Below are positions 35,406 to 44,002 of a stretch of DNA of 64,000 nt, piece by piece. The stretch's first letter is position 1. Each line of letters opens with the position of its first letter. The stretch spans positions 1 through 64,000 of the forward strand of contig JACKOJ010000010.1 of NCBI GenBank assembly GCA_024234325.1, given 5' to 3'. This DNA is from Pseudomonadales bacterium (GTDB lineage: Bacteria > Pseudomonadota > Gammaproteobacteria > Pseudomonadales > Pseudohongiellaceae). The translations under genes and the position numbers were made by a program. The notes under the pieces were generated by a model. The model made no database searches. It was given only the letters and a program-made list of their open reading frames with translations, and was not told the DNA's origin.

Positions 35406-36797
35406 TCAGGCCTGTTTTTTCTTGCGGGGCAGTCCGAAACGCTGGCGGCGTTCCCACAGGCATTTGCGGCTGATGCCGAGCTTGCGGGCCAGTTGCGTTT
35501 CGTTCATCTGATCCTGGTGCTCCAGCACGAACCGCTGGAAATAATCCTCAAGGGAGAGTTCTTCCGCTGAATCGTCGTGGGGCAGGCTGCTGCCGGCGTT
35601 GCTGCGCTCGCTGATGGGGCGCAACTGGGCTTTCAGGCTGGTGTCGATGGCCAGCAGTTCCGCGCCGATGTCTTCGGATTCTGCCAGTACCACAGCACGT
35701 TCGATGGCGTTTTCCAGCTCCCGCACATTGCCTGGCCAAGGATAGGAGGCAATGGCCTGGGTGGCCTCGGGGCTGAACTTGAGAATGGGGGACTTCAGGC
35801 GTTTGCAGGTGCGCTCCAGAATGGCGTCGGCCAGCTCCAGAATATCGTTGCCACGCTCTTTCAATGGCGGGATGACAAGCGTCATCACATTGATGCGGTA
35901 ATACAGGTCTTCGCGGAAGTCGCCATCTATGACCAGTTGTTTCAGGTCCCGGTGGGTTGCTGCCACCAGGCGGACATCCACTTTCTTGGACTGCACCGAG
36001 CCCACCTTGCGAATTTCGTTTTCCTGCAGCACCCGCAGCAGGCGGGCCTGTGCTTCCAGAGGCAGCTCACCGATTTCGTCGAGGAAGAGTGTGCTGCCGT
36101 GGGCGGCTTCCACCAGACCGGTGCGGTTGGCTGTGGCACCCGTGAAGGCGCCTTTCTCGTGTCCGAACAGCTCTGACTCGATCAGGTTCTCGGGAATCGC
36201 GGCGCAGTTCACCGAGATCATTTCCGCTTCGTGGCGGTCGCTGAGTTGATGAATGGCACGTGCAACCAGCTCCTTGCCGGTGCCGGACTCGCCGTTGATC
36301 AGAACCGTGGAGTTGGTCTGTGCCACTTTGCGGATGCGGCGGAACAGTTCCATCATCTGCGGGCAACTGCCAATCATGCCGGGAACCGGGGGTTCGGGAG
36401 GTGGCACCGGTTTCTGCTTTTCGGCGTCGGCCTTGCGGTGAGCGCTGTCCTTGACGATGCGGGCAACGGTCTCGATCATCTCTTCGTGTTCAAACGGCTT
36501 GGAGATGTAGTCCACGGCGCCCATTTTCATCGAGTCGATGGCGGAGCGCAGGCTGGAATAGCTGGTCATGATCAGCACCGGCGTTCTGGTGGCCTTGATC
36601 AGGTCCGTGCCGGGAGCTCCGGGCAGGCGCAGGTCACTGATGACGACGTCGAAGTCGTCCATATTGTGCTGTTCCTGGGCTTCCTTGACGCTGGCCGCTT
36701 CCTCGACCAGGTACTCGTGCCGCTCCAGCAGGCGTCTCAGAGCAGTGCGGATCACCTGCTCGTCTTCCACCACCAGTACTTTGTTCTGCGCTGTCAT
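35406..36797 (-). CDS. cbrB: CbrB-like sigma-54-dependent response regulator
   Basis: 463 aa, NtrC family. Receiver domain with phospho-acceptor Asp55 (VVISDLRLPG) and Lys100 (SKPFE); AAA+ domain with Walker A GESGTGKE (169-176) and GAFTGA (216-221); a C-terminal Fis-type helix-turn-helix (MNETQLARKLGISRKCLWERRQRFGL). It should activate sigma-54 promoters for carbon and nitrogen use, including the CrcZ-like RNA just downstream. The call as CbrB rests on domain order plus position between cbrA and pcnB. ATG at 36797; the frame opens 16 codons earlier. RpoN is encoded in this window. Confidence 0.88.
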   Translation of the reverse strand: MTAQNKVLVVEDEQVIRTALRRLLERHEYLVEEAASVKEAQEQHNMDDFDVVISDLRLPGAPGTDLIKATRTPVLIMTSYSSLRSAIDSMKMGAVDYISKPFEHEEMIETVARIVKDSAHRKADAEKQKPVPPPEPPVPGMIGSCPQMMELFRRIRKVAQTNSTVLINGESGTGKELVARAIHQLSDRHEAEMISVNCAAIPENLIESELFGHEKGAFTGATANRTGLVEAAHGSTLFLDEIGELPLEAQARLLRVLQENEIRKVGSVQSKKVDVRLVAATHRDLKQLVIDGDFREDLYYRINVMTLVIPPLKERGNDILELADAILERTCKRLKSPILKFSPEATQAIASYPWPGNVRELENAIERAVVLAESEDIGAELLAIDTSLKAQLRPISERSNAGSSLPHDDSAEELSLEDYFQRFVLEHQDQMNETQLARKLGISRKCLWERRQRFGLPRKKKQA

Positions 36798-36866
36798 CTT
36801 GTTACTCAAGCGGATTGATAACCAGTGCCTGTTACCAGGCAGCAATTCAACAGGATGCTACATCTA

Positions 36867-39812
36867 TCAGCTTGCCTGCGAAAGCGAAGCGTCTTTGATA
36901 TTCGAGCCATCATAGCAGGGAAAGGTCAGAATTACCCGTGTGCCGGGGTTCTCTTTCCGATTCGAGGCACTGATTATATCAATATGCCCATCCAGATTTT
37001 CAACTATGCTGTAGACCAGAGACAGCCCCAGTCCTGTGCCTTCTCCCGGTTCTTTCGTGGTGAAGAACGGGTCGAAAATCTGGTCGCGAATGTCTTCGGG
37101 AATGCCGCAGCCCTCGTCGGTCACGGAGATCTGCACGGAGCCCGACACCAGGCGTGACGCAACGGTGATCTTGCTGCCAGCGGGGCTGGCGTCATGCGCA
37201 TTGTTGAGCAGGTTGACCAGCACCTGCAAAAGACGCTGGGAGTCTCCCAGCACCTGCAGGCCCGGCTGGCAATCCACCACGTACTGAATTTCCTTGCGCT
37301 TCTTGTCCAGCGAGATAAGGGTGATGGCTTCCTGCGCGCACTCCTCGACCGTCACAATTTCGCTATTGTGGTCGGGCTTGTTGCTGCCACTGTGCGCGAA
37401 ATTCACCAGTGACTGCACGATGCGCGAGGTGCGGTCCGTCTGCTCGATGATCTGCCTAGCCATGCCGCGCAGTTCGTCGTTCTGGGTTTCGTCGCGGATG
37501 TTCTGTGCGAGGCAGGCGATGCCGGTGATGGGATTGCCGATCTCGTGTGCCACGCCGGCTGCCAGGCGACCGATGGAGGCGAGGCGTTCGCTGTGGGTCA
37601 GTTCCTCCTCCAGCAGCTCGGTCTCTGTCAGGTCTTCCAGCAGAATGACGACGCCGTCCTGCTTGATCTTGTGAACGGCGGATTTCTCGATGATGGCCTT
37701 GTGCAGGCTGATGACACGGCGCTTGTTCTTCACCTGCACCGCGCGTTTGTGTGCATGGGCCGTGTCGCCGGTCGTGAAATCGTGAATCAGGCTGGCCCAG
37801 GGTTCCGCAATCTCGTCGAGCTGGGACCCGATGACTTCCTGGCTCGGAATGTCGGTGAGCTGCTCCATGGCATGGTTCCACATGATGATCTGGTTCTGTT
37901 CCCCGAGTGAGCACACGCCCAGCGGCAGCTCCAGCAGTACCTGGCGGTGGTAGCGACGCAGATTGTCCAGGTCTTCGGCCATGCCGGACAGATTACTGCG
38001 GTAGGCCTCGATGCGGCTCTCGATCACATCGACGTCGGTAGAGCCGTGTTCCGATTCAATGGTGAAAGGCAGGAAGCGGTCGATCAGGTCGTGCGCGATC
38101 GACGGTCCGAGCAGGCCCGAGAGGTTGGCTTCCAGGCGCCCGCGCAGCATGCGCATCGCGTGCGGGCGGCGTTCCTGTCTGTCGATACTCAGATCGCGCA
38201 GTGCCTGCAGCACCTCGCGCCGTGCCGTGCGCTCCCCCAGGGGCTTGGTCAGTTTGGCAATGAAGTCGTCGGGGGACTTGGCGACCAGACCCGTGCGGTT
38301 GCGGCGGCGGATGGTGTCCAGGGCGCACACATCTGCCGACGCGCGCTCCTCCGCAGAGGTGCGGGTCCACAGGGAAATCACGACAAACAGGATGATGTTG
38401 CAGACCAGGGACAGGGCAATGATTTCCCGGGTATTGGCGGACTCGATGGTCACCAGGTTGAAGCCCGTGAGTACCGGCACCATCAGCAGCAGGAACCAGA
38501 GGGTCACGCCCGCGATCAGGCCCGCGATAAAACCCTTTTTGTTGCCGCGTGGCCAGTACAGCAGGGCAATGATGCTGGGCAGGAACTGCAGGCTTGCAAT
38601 ATAGGACACATTGCCGATCGCGCGGACGCTGAGATTGTCCTTGGGCAGATAGTAGAGCAGGAAGCCGATCCAGATCAGGGCCGCAATCAGCGCCCGCCTT
38701 CGCCACAGCAGCCAGCGGTAGATGTCGTTGCGGGCGGTTGGCTGGTAGAGCGGCAGGATCAGATGGTTCAGGCACATATTGGACAGCGCCAGGGTGATCA
38801 CGATGATCAGTCCGCTGGCCGCAGACAGCCCTCCAAGGAAGCCGACCAGGCTCATCAGGGGAGAGTCATAGTCCATGCCCAGGCTGACCGGGTAATACTC
38901 CAGCGGCGCAGTCGAGCCGGTCTTGAGACCGGCCCAAAGAATCGGGAACACCGGCAGGCTCAGCAACAGGAAATACAGGGGCAGTACCCAGCTTGCCAGC
39001 GTCAGCGCCTTGGGGTCCTTGTTCTCGTTGAAGATCATATAAAACATGTGCGGGCTTGCCACGGCGGCGGTGAAGAACAGGATGGCCGTAATATGGAAGG
39101 AACCCGGCGCGTCCGGCTGTTTGATGGCGTGCAGCAGTTCCGGCTGGGTCTGCAGCCACTGATCAACCTGCGCCAGTCCGCCGAAGCCCTGATAGATCGC
39201 GAAGCCCCCCAGACACAGCATGGCAACCAGTTTAATGACGGATTCAAAGGCGATCGCCATCACCAGGCCTTCGTGTTTTTCCCGCCCGGCTCCGCGCCCG
39301 GTGCCGAAGAAGATGGCAAAGAGGGTGATCATGGCGCAGAAGGCGGCAGCGAGAGTGGTCTGCGAGACATCCGGTGCCAGAATGGTGACAGCGGCGGCAA
39401 CCGCCTGGATCTGCAGTGCCAGCAGCGGAGTCACGCCCAGCAGCATCACGACCGTGGTCAGGGTGCCGGCGAGCGGGCTGCGGTAGCGGAAAGCCAACAG
39501 GTCCGCGAGGGAGCTGAGCTGATAGCTGCGCGTGATATCGAGAATGGGCCGCAACATGATAGGCGAGAACAGGAATGCGAGCGAGATGCCGATAAAAGGG
39601 GCCAGATAGCCGAAGCCGTCACGAAAGGCATTGGCTGTGGCGGAGAAATAGGACCAGACACTGGCAAACACGCCGAGGGCGAGCACGTAGACGATGGGGT
39701 GGCGGGTGACTCGCTGGGGAATCCAGCCCTTGTCGGTCGCCAGTGCGATGCCGAACAGCACCGCCATGTAGACAATGCCAAGCACGAAGAGACCGCTGAT
39801 ATCAAAGATCAT
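36867..39812 (-). CDS. cbrA: CbrA-like sensor histidine kinase with an N-terminal solute-symporter domain
   Basis: 981 aa. The first 500 or so residues are a sodium:solute symporter-type membrane domain with about 13 helices (starting MIFDISGLFVLGIVYMAVLFGIALATDKG), as in CbrA of Pseudomonas, which takes up histidine. Then a linker, a PAS domain (LGVCSLGEQNQIIMWNHAMEQLTDIPS), the phospho-acceptor His756 in GVAHEIGNPITG, and the ATPase domain with LLNNAHDAS and DEGCGIPED...GLGLSLVYSI. It phosphorylates CbrB encoded 69 bp downstream. The start ATG at 39812 overlaps the small CbrX-like gene by 11 bp. Ligand unknown. Confidence 0.9.
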   Translation of the reverse strand: MIFDISGLFVLGIVYMAVLFGIALATDKGWIPQRVTRHPIVYVLALGVFASVWSYFSATANAFRDGFGYLAPFIGISLAFLFSPIMLRPILDITRSYQLSSLADLLAFRYRSPLAGTLTTVVMLLGVTPLLALQIQAVAAAVTILAPDVSQTTLAAAFCAMITLFAIFFGTGRGAGREKHEGLVMAIAFESVIKLVAMLCLGGFAIYQGFGGLAQVDQWLQTQPELLHAIKQPDAPGSFHITAILFFTAAVASPHMFYMIFNENKDPKALTLASWVLPLYFLLLSLPVFPILWAGLKTGSTAPLEYYPVSLGMDYDSPLMSLVGFLGGLSAASGLIIVITLALSNMCLNHLILPLYQPTARNDIYRWLLWRRRALIAALIWIGFLLYYLPKDNLSVRAIGNVSYIASLQFLPSIIALLYWPRGNKKGFIAGLIAGVTLWFLLLMVPVLTGFNLVTIESANTREIIALSLVCNIILFVVISLWTRTSAEERASADVCALDTIRRRNRTGLVAKSPDDFIAKLTKPLGERTARREVLQALRDLSIDRQERRPHAMRMLRGRLEANLSGLLGPSIAHDLIDRFLPFTIESEHGSTDVDVIESRIEAYRSNLSGMAEDLDNLRRYHRQVLLELPLGVCSLGEQNQIIMWNHAMEQLTDIPSQEVIGSQLDEIAEPWASLIHDFTTGDTAHAHKRAVQVKNKRRVISLHKAIIEKSAVHKIKQDGVVILLEDLTETELLEEELTHSERLASIGRLAAGVAHEIGNPITGIACLAQNIRDETQNDELRGMARQIIEQTDRTSRIVQSLVNFAHSGSNKPDHNSEIVTVEECAQEAITLISLDKKRKEIQYVVDCQPGLQVLGDSQRLLQVLVNLLNNAHDASPAGSKITVASRLVSGSVQISVTDEGCGIPEDIRDQIFDPFFTTKEPGEGTGLGLSLVYSIVENLDGHIDIISASNRKENPGTRVILTFPCYDGSNIKDASLSQAS

Positions 39813-39978
39813 CGGAGTTCTGTTCCCGGTGGCAGAAGGCGGCAATGACGATCACGGCCAGGGCGACCAGAAACGGGCGATACCAGGCTCCCGCCGGCTG
39901 GGATATCCAGTCCACGGTCGACACGAACAGCATATAGCTGCACATGATCAGCAGTAGGGTGGTGCGGGTCAGATACAC
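39802..39978 (-). CDS. cbrX: CbrX-like small membrane protein
   Basis: 58 aa, MYLTRTTLLLIMCSYMLFVS at the start, then WYRPFLVALAVIVIAAFCH; two membrane segments and a polar end (REQNSDDL). GTG at 39978 with AGGTG 8 bp upstream. It ends inside the first codons of cbrA (11-bp overlap), so the two are translationally coupled. A small CbrX gene sits at the same place in Pseudomonas cbrXAB operons; identity here is by position and topology. Role in CbrA signalling is not established by the sequence. Confidence 0.72.
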   Translation of the reverse strand: MYLTRTTLLLIMCSYMLFVSTVDWISQPAGAWYRPFLVALAVIVIAAFCHREQNSDDL

Positions 39979-40012
39979 GTTGGATACACCTGGTCTCTTT
40001 TCTCAGCCTGTC

Positions 40013-40918
40013 TCAGTCCGGGGAGGCTGCGTCATCACAGTCGTGCCGGATATTAGCTAACTTGGGCACGGCCTGTATATCCCAGTGCTGGATCGCCCAA
40101 TGCAGGATATCGTCGGTGCTGGCATTTGCCAGTGCCGGGTCGGGCGCCTGGCCCAGGAACTGCAATACCTGCCATAACTGCGGGGCGGGGTGCGCGTCGT
40201 CAATGGCCCGGGCGAAATGCTGCTTGCTCAGTTTTTGACCCTCGGCGTTGACCGCGACCGGGATGTGCGCATAGCGTGGCGTGGCATAGCCAAGACGCTG
40301 CTGCAGATAGATCTGCCGCGCCGTAGAGTCCAGCAGGTCCGAACCGCGTACCACATGAGTGATGTGCTGCCAGGCATCGTCCACGACCACCGCAATCTGG
40401 TAGGCGAACAGACCGTCCTTGCGCAGCACGACAAAGTCCCCGCATTCCTTGCCTAGCTGCTGCGCCTGCAGGCCCTGAATCAGGTCGTCAAAGTGCAGGG
40501 TCTCGTCTGTGACCTGCACGCGCAGAGCCCCGCCCGTTACGGGATCGCTGCGATGGCGGCAACGGCCATCGTACACGCCGCCCATGCCTTGCACGTCCTG
40601 TCGTGAGCAGTCGCAGGCATAGATAAGACCCTGTGCCTGAAGCTGATGCAGGGCTTCCCGATAGGCCTCCAGCCGTGTGCTCTGATACAGCACTTCGCCG
40701 TCCCAGTGCAGACCAAACGCATCGAGAGATCGCAGTATCTGCCCTGCCGCTTCCGGGGGTTCCCGCGCCGGGTCGAGATCTTCCATGCGCAGCAGCCACT
40801 GACCGTGGTGCGAGCGGGCGTCGAGAAAGCTGGCGAGTGCAGCGACCAGCGAGCCGAAATGCAGAGGGCCGCTCGGTGAGGGGGCAAAGCGACCGATGTA
40901 GTCAGCTTCGGAGGGCAT
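40013..40918 (-). CDS. gluQ: glutamyl-Q tRNA(Asp) synthetase
   Basis: 301 aa truncated glutamyl-tRNA synthetase that glutamylates queuosine at position 34 of tRNA(Asp). It has the class I signature GRFAPSPSGPLHFGSLVAAL, zinc-type Cys residues (YACDCSRQDV, YDGRCRHR), and KLSKQ (KMSKS equivalent), and lacks the anticodon-binding domain. It lies between dksA and cbrX as in Pseudomonas, where dksA-gluQ are co-transcribed. 83 bp separate it from dksA, holding a GC-rich hairpin. Confidence 0.94.
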   Translation of the reverse strand: MPSEADYIGRFAPSPSGPLHFGSLVAALASFLDARSHHGQWLLRMEDLDPAREPPEAAGQILRSLDAFGLHWDGEVLYQSTRLEAYREALHQLQAQGLIYACDCSRQDVQGMGGVYDGRCRHRSDPVTGGALRVQVTDETLHFDDLIQGLQAQQLGKECGDFVVLRKDGLFAYQIAVVVDDAWQHITHVVRGSDLLDSTARQIYLQQRLGYATPRYAHIPVAVNAEGQKLSKQHFARAIDDAHPAPQLWQVLQFLGQAPDPALANASTDDILHWAIQHWDIQAVPKLANIRHDCDDAASPD

Positions 40919-40959
40919 GGGGAAAAATCAGATCAGTGCGGTGGTGAGGAAAGACGGCA

Positions 40960-40980
40960 TCGGCGCCAGCACGGCGCCGA
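40960..40980. other. GC-rich hairpin between dksA and gluQ
   Basis: TCGGCGCC/GGCGCCGA, a perfect 8-bp stem with a 5-nt loop, in the 83-bp spacer. No T-run follows on the minus strand, so it is not an ordinary terminator; in Pseudomonas a terminator-like stem limits read-through from dksA to gluQ. Confidence 0.45.
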
Positions 40981-41001
40981 AGGCGGAGGGGCGGGTTGCG
41001 C

Positions 41002-41445
41002 TCAGGCGCCCCATTGTTTCTCTTTGATTTCGTCCAGCGTTTTGCAGTCGATGCACTTGTTCGCCGTGGGGCGTGCTTCCAGGCGACGAATGCCGATTTC
41101 GATGCCGCAGGACTCGCAGTAGCCATAGTCATCCTGAGCGATCTTTTCCAGTGTGGCATCGATCTTCTTGATGAGCTTGCGTTCGCGATCACGGGTGCGC
41201 AGTTCCAGGCTGAATTCCTCTTCCTGGGTGGCGCGGTCGGCCGGGTCGGGATAATTTGCCGCCTCGTCCTGCATGTGGTGAACCGTTCTGTCCACTTCTT
41301 CCATCAACTGGTTGCGCCAGCTATTGAGGATGGCCTTGAAGTGCTCCTTCTGGTTCTCGTTCATGTACTCTTCCCCTTTCTTTTCCTTATAAGGGGTAAA
41401 GTTCTTCAGAACAGGTGCAGCGGCAGGGGCTTGCTTGTTAGACAT
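41002..41445 (-). CDS. dksA: RNA polymerase-binding transcription factor DksA
   Basis: 147 aa. Works with ppGpp in the RNA polymerase secondary channel to down-regulate rRNA and control amino-acid genes. The coiled coil carries Asp67 and Asp70 in DPADRATQEEEFSLELRTRDRERKLIKKID, equivalent to the E. coli Asp71/Asp74 tip. The zinc site is complete: Cys110, Cys113, Cys131, Cys134 (YCESCGIEIGIRRLEARP...CIDC). ATG at 41445. Divergent from the aminotransferase. Confidence 0.97.
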   Translation of the reverse strand: MSNKQAPAAAPVLKNFTPYKEKKGEEYMNENQKEHFKAILNSWRNQLMEEVDRTVHHMQDEAANYPDPADRATQEEEFSLELRTRDRERKLIKKIDATLEKIAQDDYGYCESCGIEIGIRRLEARPTANKCIDCKTLDEIKEKQWGA

Positions 41446-41669
41446 GGTTCACGATGCCTCATCGCCCAATACGGGCTTGTCCAAAGTGGTCACGCGCCAC
41501 TACGACGACGCTAATGTGGCTTCCAGCAGCGGCCAGTCAACGAGTGGTCAAAAGGCTGACCAGGCCCTGGAAAGCCCGCTAAGCTACCAGAATATTCTTC
41601 GCTGCGCTACAGGAATGTGGCCCATGTGAAATGCCTTCGGCAGCGAGCAAAAGTTCGGCTACACCACGG

Positions 41670-41699
41670 GTGACGGCCCTGCGTATAATGGCGTTCCGC
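41670..41699 (+). promoter_or_regulatory. sigma-70 promoter before the aminotransferase gene
   Basis: Perfect -10 TATAAT at 41694-41699 with GTGACG (41670-41675) as -35 at 18 bp. The start site would be near 41706, giving a short leader of about 28 nt. Confidence 0.6.
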
Positions 41700-41733
41700 T
41701 CATTGTTTCGCCTTTCCCGGCCATGGAGAGCCC

Positions 41734-42924
41734 GTGTCTGCCAATGCCCGTTTCACACCTGCCGCGCGTACTTCCGGTATCAGTCCTTTCCGCGTGATGA
41801 CCGTCCTGGAACGGGCGAAGGCGCTGGAAGCGCAGGGGCGATCTGTGATTCACCTGGAAGTAGGGGAGCCGGATTTTGCCACCGCGCAGCCTATCGTGGA
41901 GGCGGGGCGTGAGGCGCTTGCACGCGGGTGCACGGCCTATACTCCAGCCGCCGGGCTGCCGCAACTGCGTGAACGCATTGCGCGGCATTATCGGGACAGC
42001 CAGGGCGTTGCGGTGGACCCCGAACGGATTATCGTCACCCCCGGGGCAAGCGGAGCGCTGAGCCTGCTGGCGCAACTGCTGATCAATCCCGGTGACCGCG
42101 TTCTGCTGCCCGACCCCGGTTATCCCTGCAACCGGCATTTCATCCGGCTGGCCGGGGGCGATGCACAACTGGTTCCCGTGACGCCAGACAGTGGCTATCA
42201 GCTTCACCCTGAGCTGCTGGATGCCTATGCCGACGCCCCTGTGCGAGGAGTCTGGGCTGCGTCCCCCGGCAACCCCACCGGCACGGTGCTGAATCTTCCG
42301 CAACTGAAGGCGCTGAGCCAGTGGTGTGAGCGGCAGGATGCCCATTTCCTGGTGGACGAGATCTATCACGGACTGGACTACACCGATGGCCTGCCCAGCG
42401 CGTTGCAGGCCAGCCCCGACGCCATCGTGGTGAACAGCTTTTCAAAGTATTTCGGCATGACTGGCTGGCGGCTGGGCTGGTTTGTAGTGCCCCCGACTCT
42501 GGTGACCGCAAGCCATATTCTGGCCCAGAACCTGTTCATTGCCGCCTCGACACCGGCACAGCACGCGGCCCTGCGGGCGTTCGACCAGGATACCCGGGAG
42601 ATTCTTGAGGCCCGTCGCCGAGCCTTTGCCCAGCGTCGGGATTTTCTCGGTGGGGTGCTCAGGGAACTTGGTTTCACTGTGGCGGTGGAGCCGCTGGGCG
42701 CCTTTTACCTCTATGCCGGCATCGAAAAGTTCTCCGATGACTGCGAGCATCTGTGCCGCGTACTGCTGGAGGAATTCGGCCTCGCCGTCACCCCTGGCAC
42801 CGACTTCGGAGAGTACCAGAGCCGTCACCATGTGCGCTTCGCCTTCACCACCGGGATGCCCGAACTGGAGATTGCTGCCGACAGACTGCGCGCAGCCGTG
42901 GCGTCCGGGAAACTGTCGACATGA
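41734..42924 (+). CDS. pyridoxal-phosphate-dependent class I/II aminotransferase
   Basis: 396 aa, aspartate-aminotransferase fold. Seen: HLEVGEPDFATAQPI, TPAAGLPQLRERIARHY, SPGNPTGTV, FLVDEIYHGLDY, and the PLP lysine in NSFSKYFGMTGWRLGW. Substrate specificity is unclear; Pseudomonas has a similar gene beside dksA. GTG start at 41734 with GGAGA upstream. Its stop overlaps the sfsA start (ATGA), so both are in one operon under the TATAAT promoter. Confidence 0.92.
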   Translation: MSANARFTPAARTSGISPFRVMTVLERAKALEAQGRSVIHLEVGEPDFATAQPIVEAGREALARGCTAYTPAAGLPQLRERIARHYRDSQGVAVDPERIIVTPGASGALSLLAQLLINPGDRVLLPDPGYPCNRHFIRLAGGDAQLVPVTPDSGYQLHPELLDAYADAPVRGVWAASPGNPTGTVLNLPQLKALSQWCERQDAHFLVDEIYHGLDYTDGLPSALQASPDAIVVNSFSKYFGMTGWRLGWFVVPPTLVTASHILAQNLFIAASTPAQHAALRAFDQDTREILEARRRAFAQRRDFLGGVLRELGFTVAVEPLGAFYLYAGIEKFSDDCEHLCRVLLEEFGLAVTPGTDFGEYQSRHHVRFAFTTGMPELEIAADRLRAAVASGKLST

Positions 42925-43637
42925 TTTTCGATCCGCCTCTGCAGACCGCGACGCTGATTCGGCGCTACAAGCGCTTCCTCGCGGATGTGCGTTTGCCGGA
43001 TGGCAGCGAAATCACCCTGCATTGCCCTAACACCGGCTCCATGCGCAATTGTGCCGAACCGGGCAGCCGCGTGTGGTACTCCGATTCCGGCAATGCCGCG
43101 CGCAAATACCCCTGCACCTGGGAACTGGTGGAGGTGGAAGGGCGTTACAAGGTGGGGATCAACACAGGGCGAGCCAATGCCCTGGTGCGTGAGGCGCTGG
43201 AGCAACAGACGCTTGCCGGGCTTGCCGGCTATGCGCAGTTTCGTGCAGAGGTGCCCTACGGCACAGAAAAGAGTCGCATCGATTTCCTGCTCAGTGACAA
43301 GGCGGGTGAACCGGGTGTCGATTGCTATGTAGAGGTCAAAAGCGTGACGCTGGGGCTGGGCGATGGTCTGGGAGCGTTTCCGGATGCCGTGACCAGTCGT
43401 GGTCAGAAGCATCTGCGGGAACTGATGGAAGTGCGCGAGGCGGGACACCGTGCCGTGCTGCTGTTCTGTGTGCAGCACGAGGGCATTGCCCGCGTGCGTC
43501 CTGCGGACGAGATCGATCCGGACTACGGCCGCCTGCTGCGTGAGGCTCACGCGGCAGGCGTGGAAGTGTTGGCTTACCGCACGTCGATTTCCGCGACTGA
43601 CATCGTGCTGGATACTGCGCTGCCCGTGCTGCTTTAA
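42921..43637 (+). CDS. sfsA: DNA/RNA nuclease SfsA
   Basis: 238 aa, SfsA family. Contains the conserved NTGSMRNC, YPCTWELVE, INTGRANALVREAL and EVKSVTLG (catalytic-type Asp/Glu/Lys residues of the PD-(D/E)xK-like fold), and ends with the usual DIDPDYGRLLREAHAAGVEVLAYR-like pattern. Historic sugar-fermentation-stimulation name; newer work points to nucleic-acid binding or cleavage. Overlaps the aminotransferase by 4 bp. The order dksA, aminotransferase, sfsA is shared with Pseudomonas. Confidence 0.92.
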   Translation: MIFDPPLQTATLIRRYKRFLADVRLPDGSEITLHCPNTGSMRNCAEPGSRVWYSDSGNAARKYPCTWELVEVEGRYKVGINTGRANALVREALEQQTLAGLAGYAQFRAEVPYGTEKSRIDFLLSDKAGEPGVDCYVEVKSVTLGLGDGLGAFPDAVTSRGQKHLRELMEVREAGHRAVLLFCVQHEGIARVRPADEIDPDYGRLLREAHAAGVEVLAYRTSISATDIVLDTALPVLL

Positions 43638-43641
43638 CGGC

Positions 43642-43986
43642 CTAGATGCGGCCCAGGCTGCTGACTTCGCGCTCTTCCACCATCATGAAGCCATTGCCGA
43701 GCACGAAGGGAATGGCCTTCAGACTCTTGCCCTTGCAGGGGCCGAGAATGCACTTGCCGCTGTCGATCAAAAACAGGGCGCCGTGGGTGGAGCACTGAAT
43801 CAGCGCACCGTCGCTGTCGAGAAACTGATCCTCCAGCCATTCCAGTGGCGTGCCCAGGTGAGGGCAGTAGTTGTAATACAGGAACATCTGGTCATCTTTC
43901 TTGACGGCGAAGAGATACTTGCCCGCCACCTCGAATCCCTTGGACGCGCCTTCTTCGATGTCATCGACATGACAGAGTGTGATCAT
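43642..43986 (-). CDS. Rieske (2Fe-2S) domain protein
   Basis: 114 aa, a single Rieske domain. Cluster motifs are CPHLGTPLEW and CSTHGALF (Cys-X-His and Cys-X2-His), as in ferredoxin components of ring-hydroxylating oxygenases and NirD-like proteins. No oxygenase genes lie nearby, and an electron partner is unknown. It starts 16 bp after the transsulfuration gene's stop on the same strand, so they may be co-transcribed. Confidence 0.87.
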   Translation of the reverse strand: MITLCHVDDIEEGASKGFEVAGKYLFAVKKDDQMFLYYNYCPHLGTPLEWLEDQFLDSDGALIQCSTHGALFLIDSGKCILGPCKGKSLKAIPFVLGNGFMMVEEREVSSLGRI

Positions 43987-44002
43987 GAGTCAGGTCCCGT
44001 TT

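Noticed and set aside
37947..39848. A 633-codon open frame opposite cbrA
   Set aside because: Gln/His/Arg/Asp-rich antisense of the membrane domain of CbrA; no ribosome binding site or family features.
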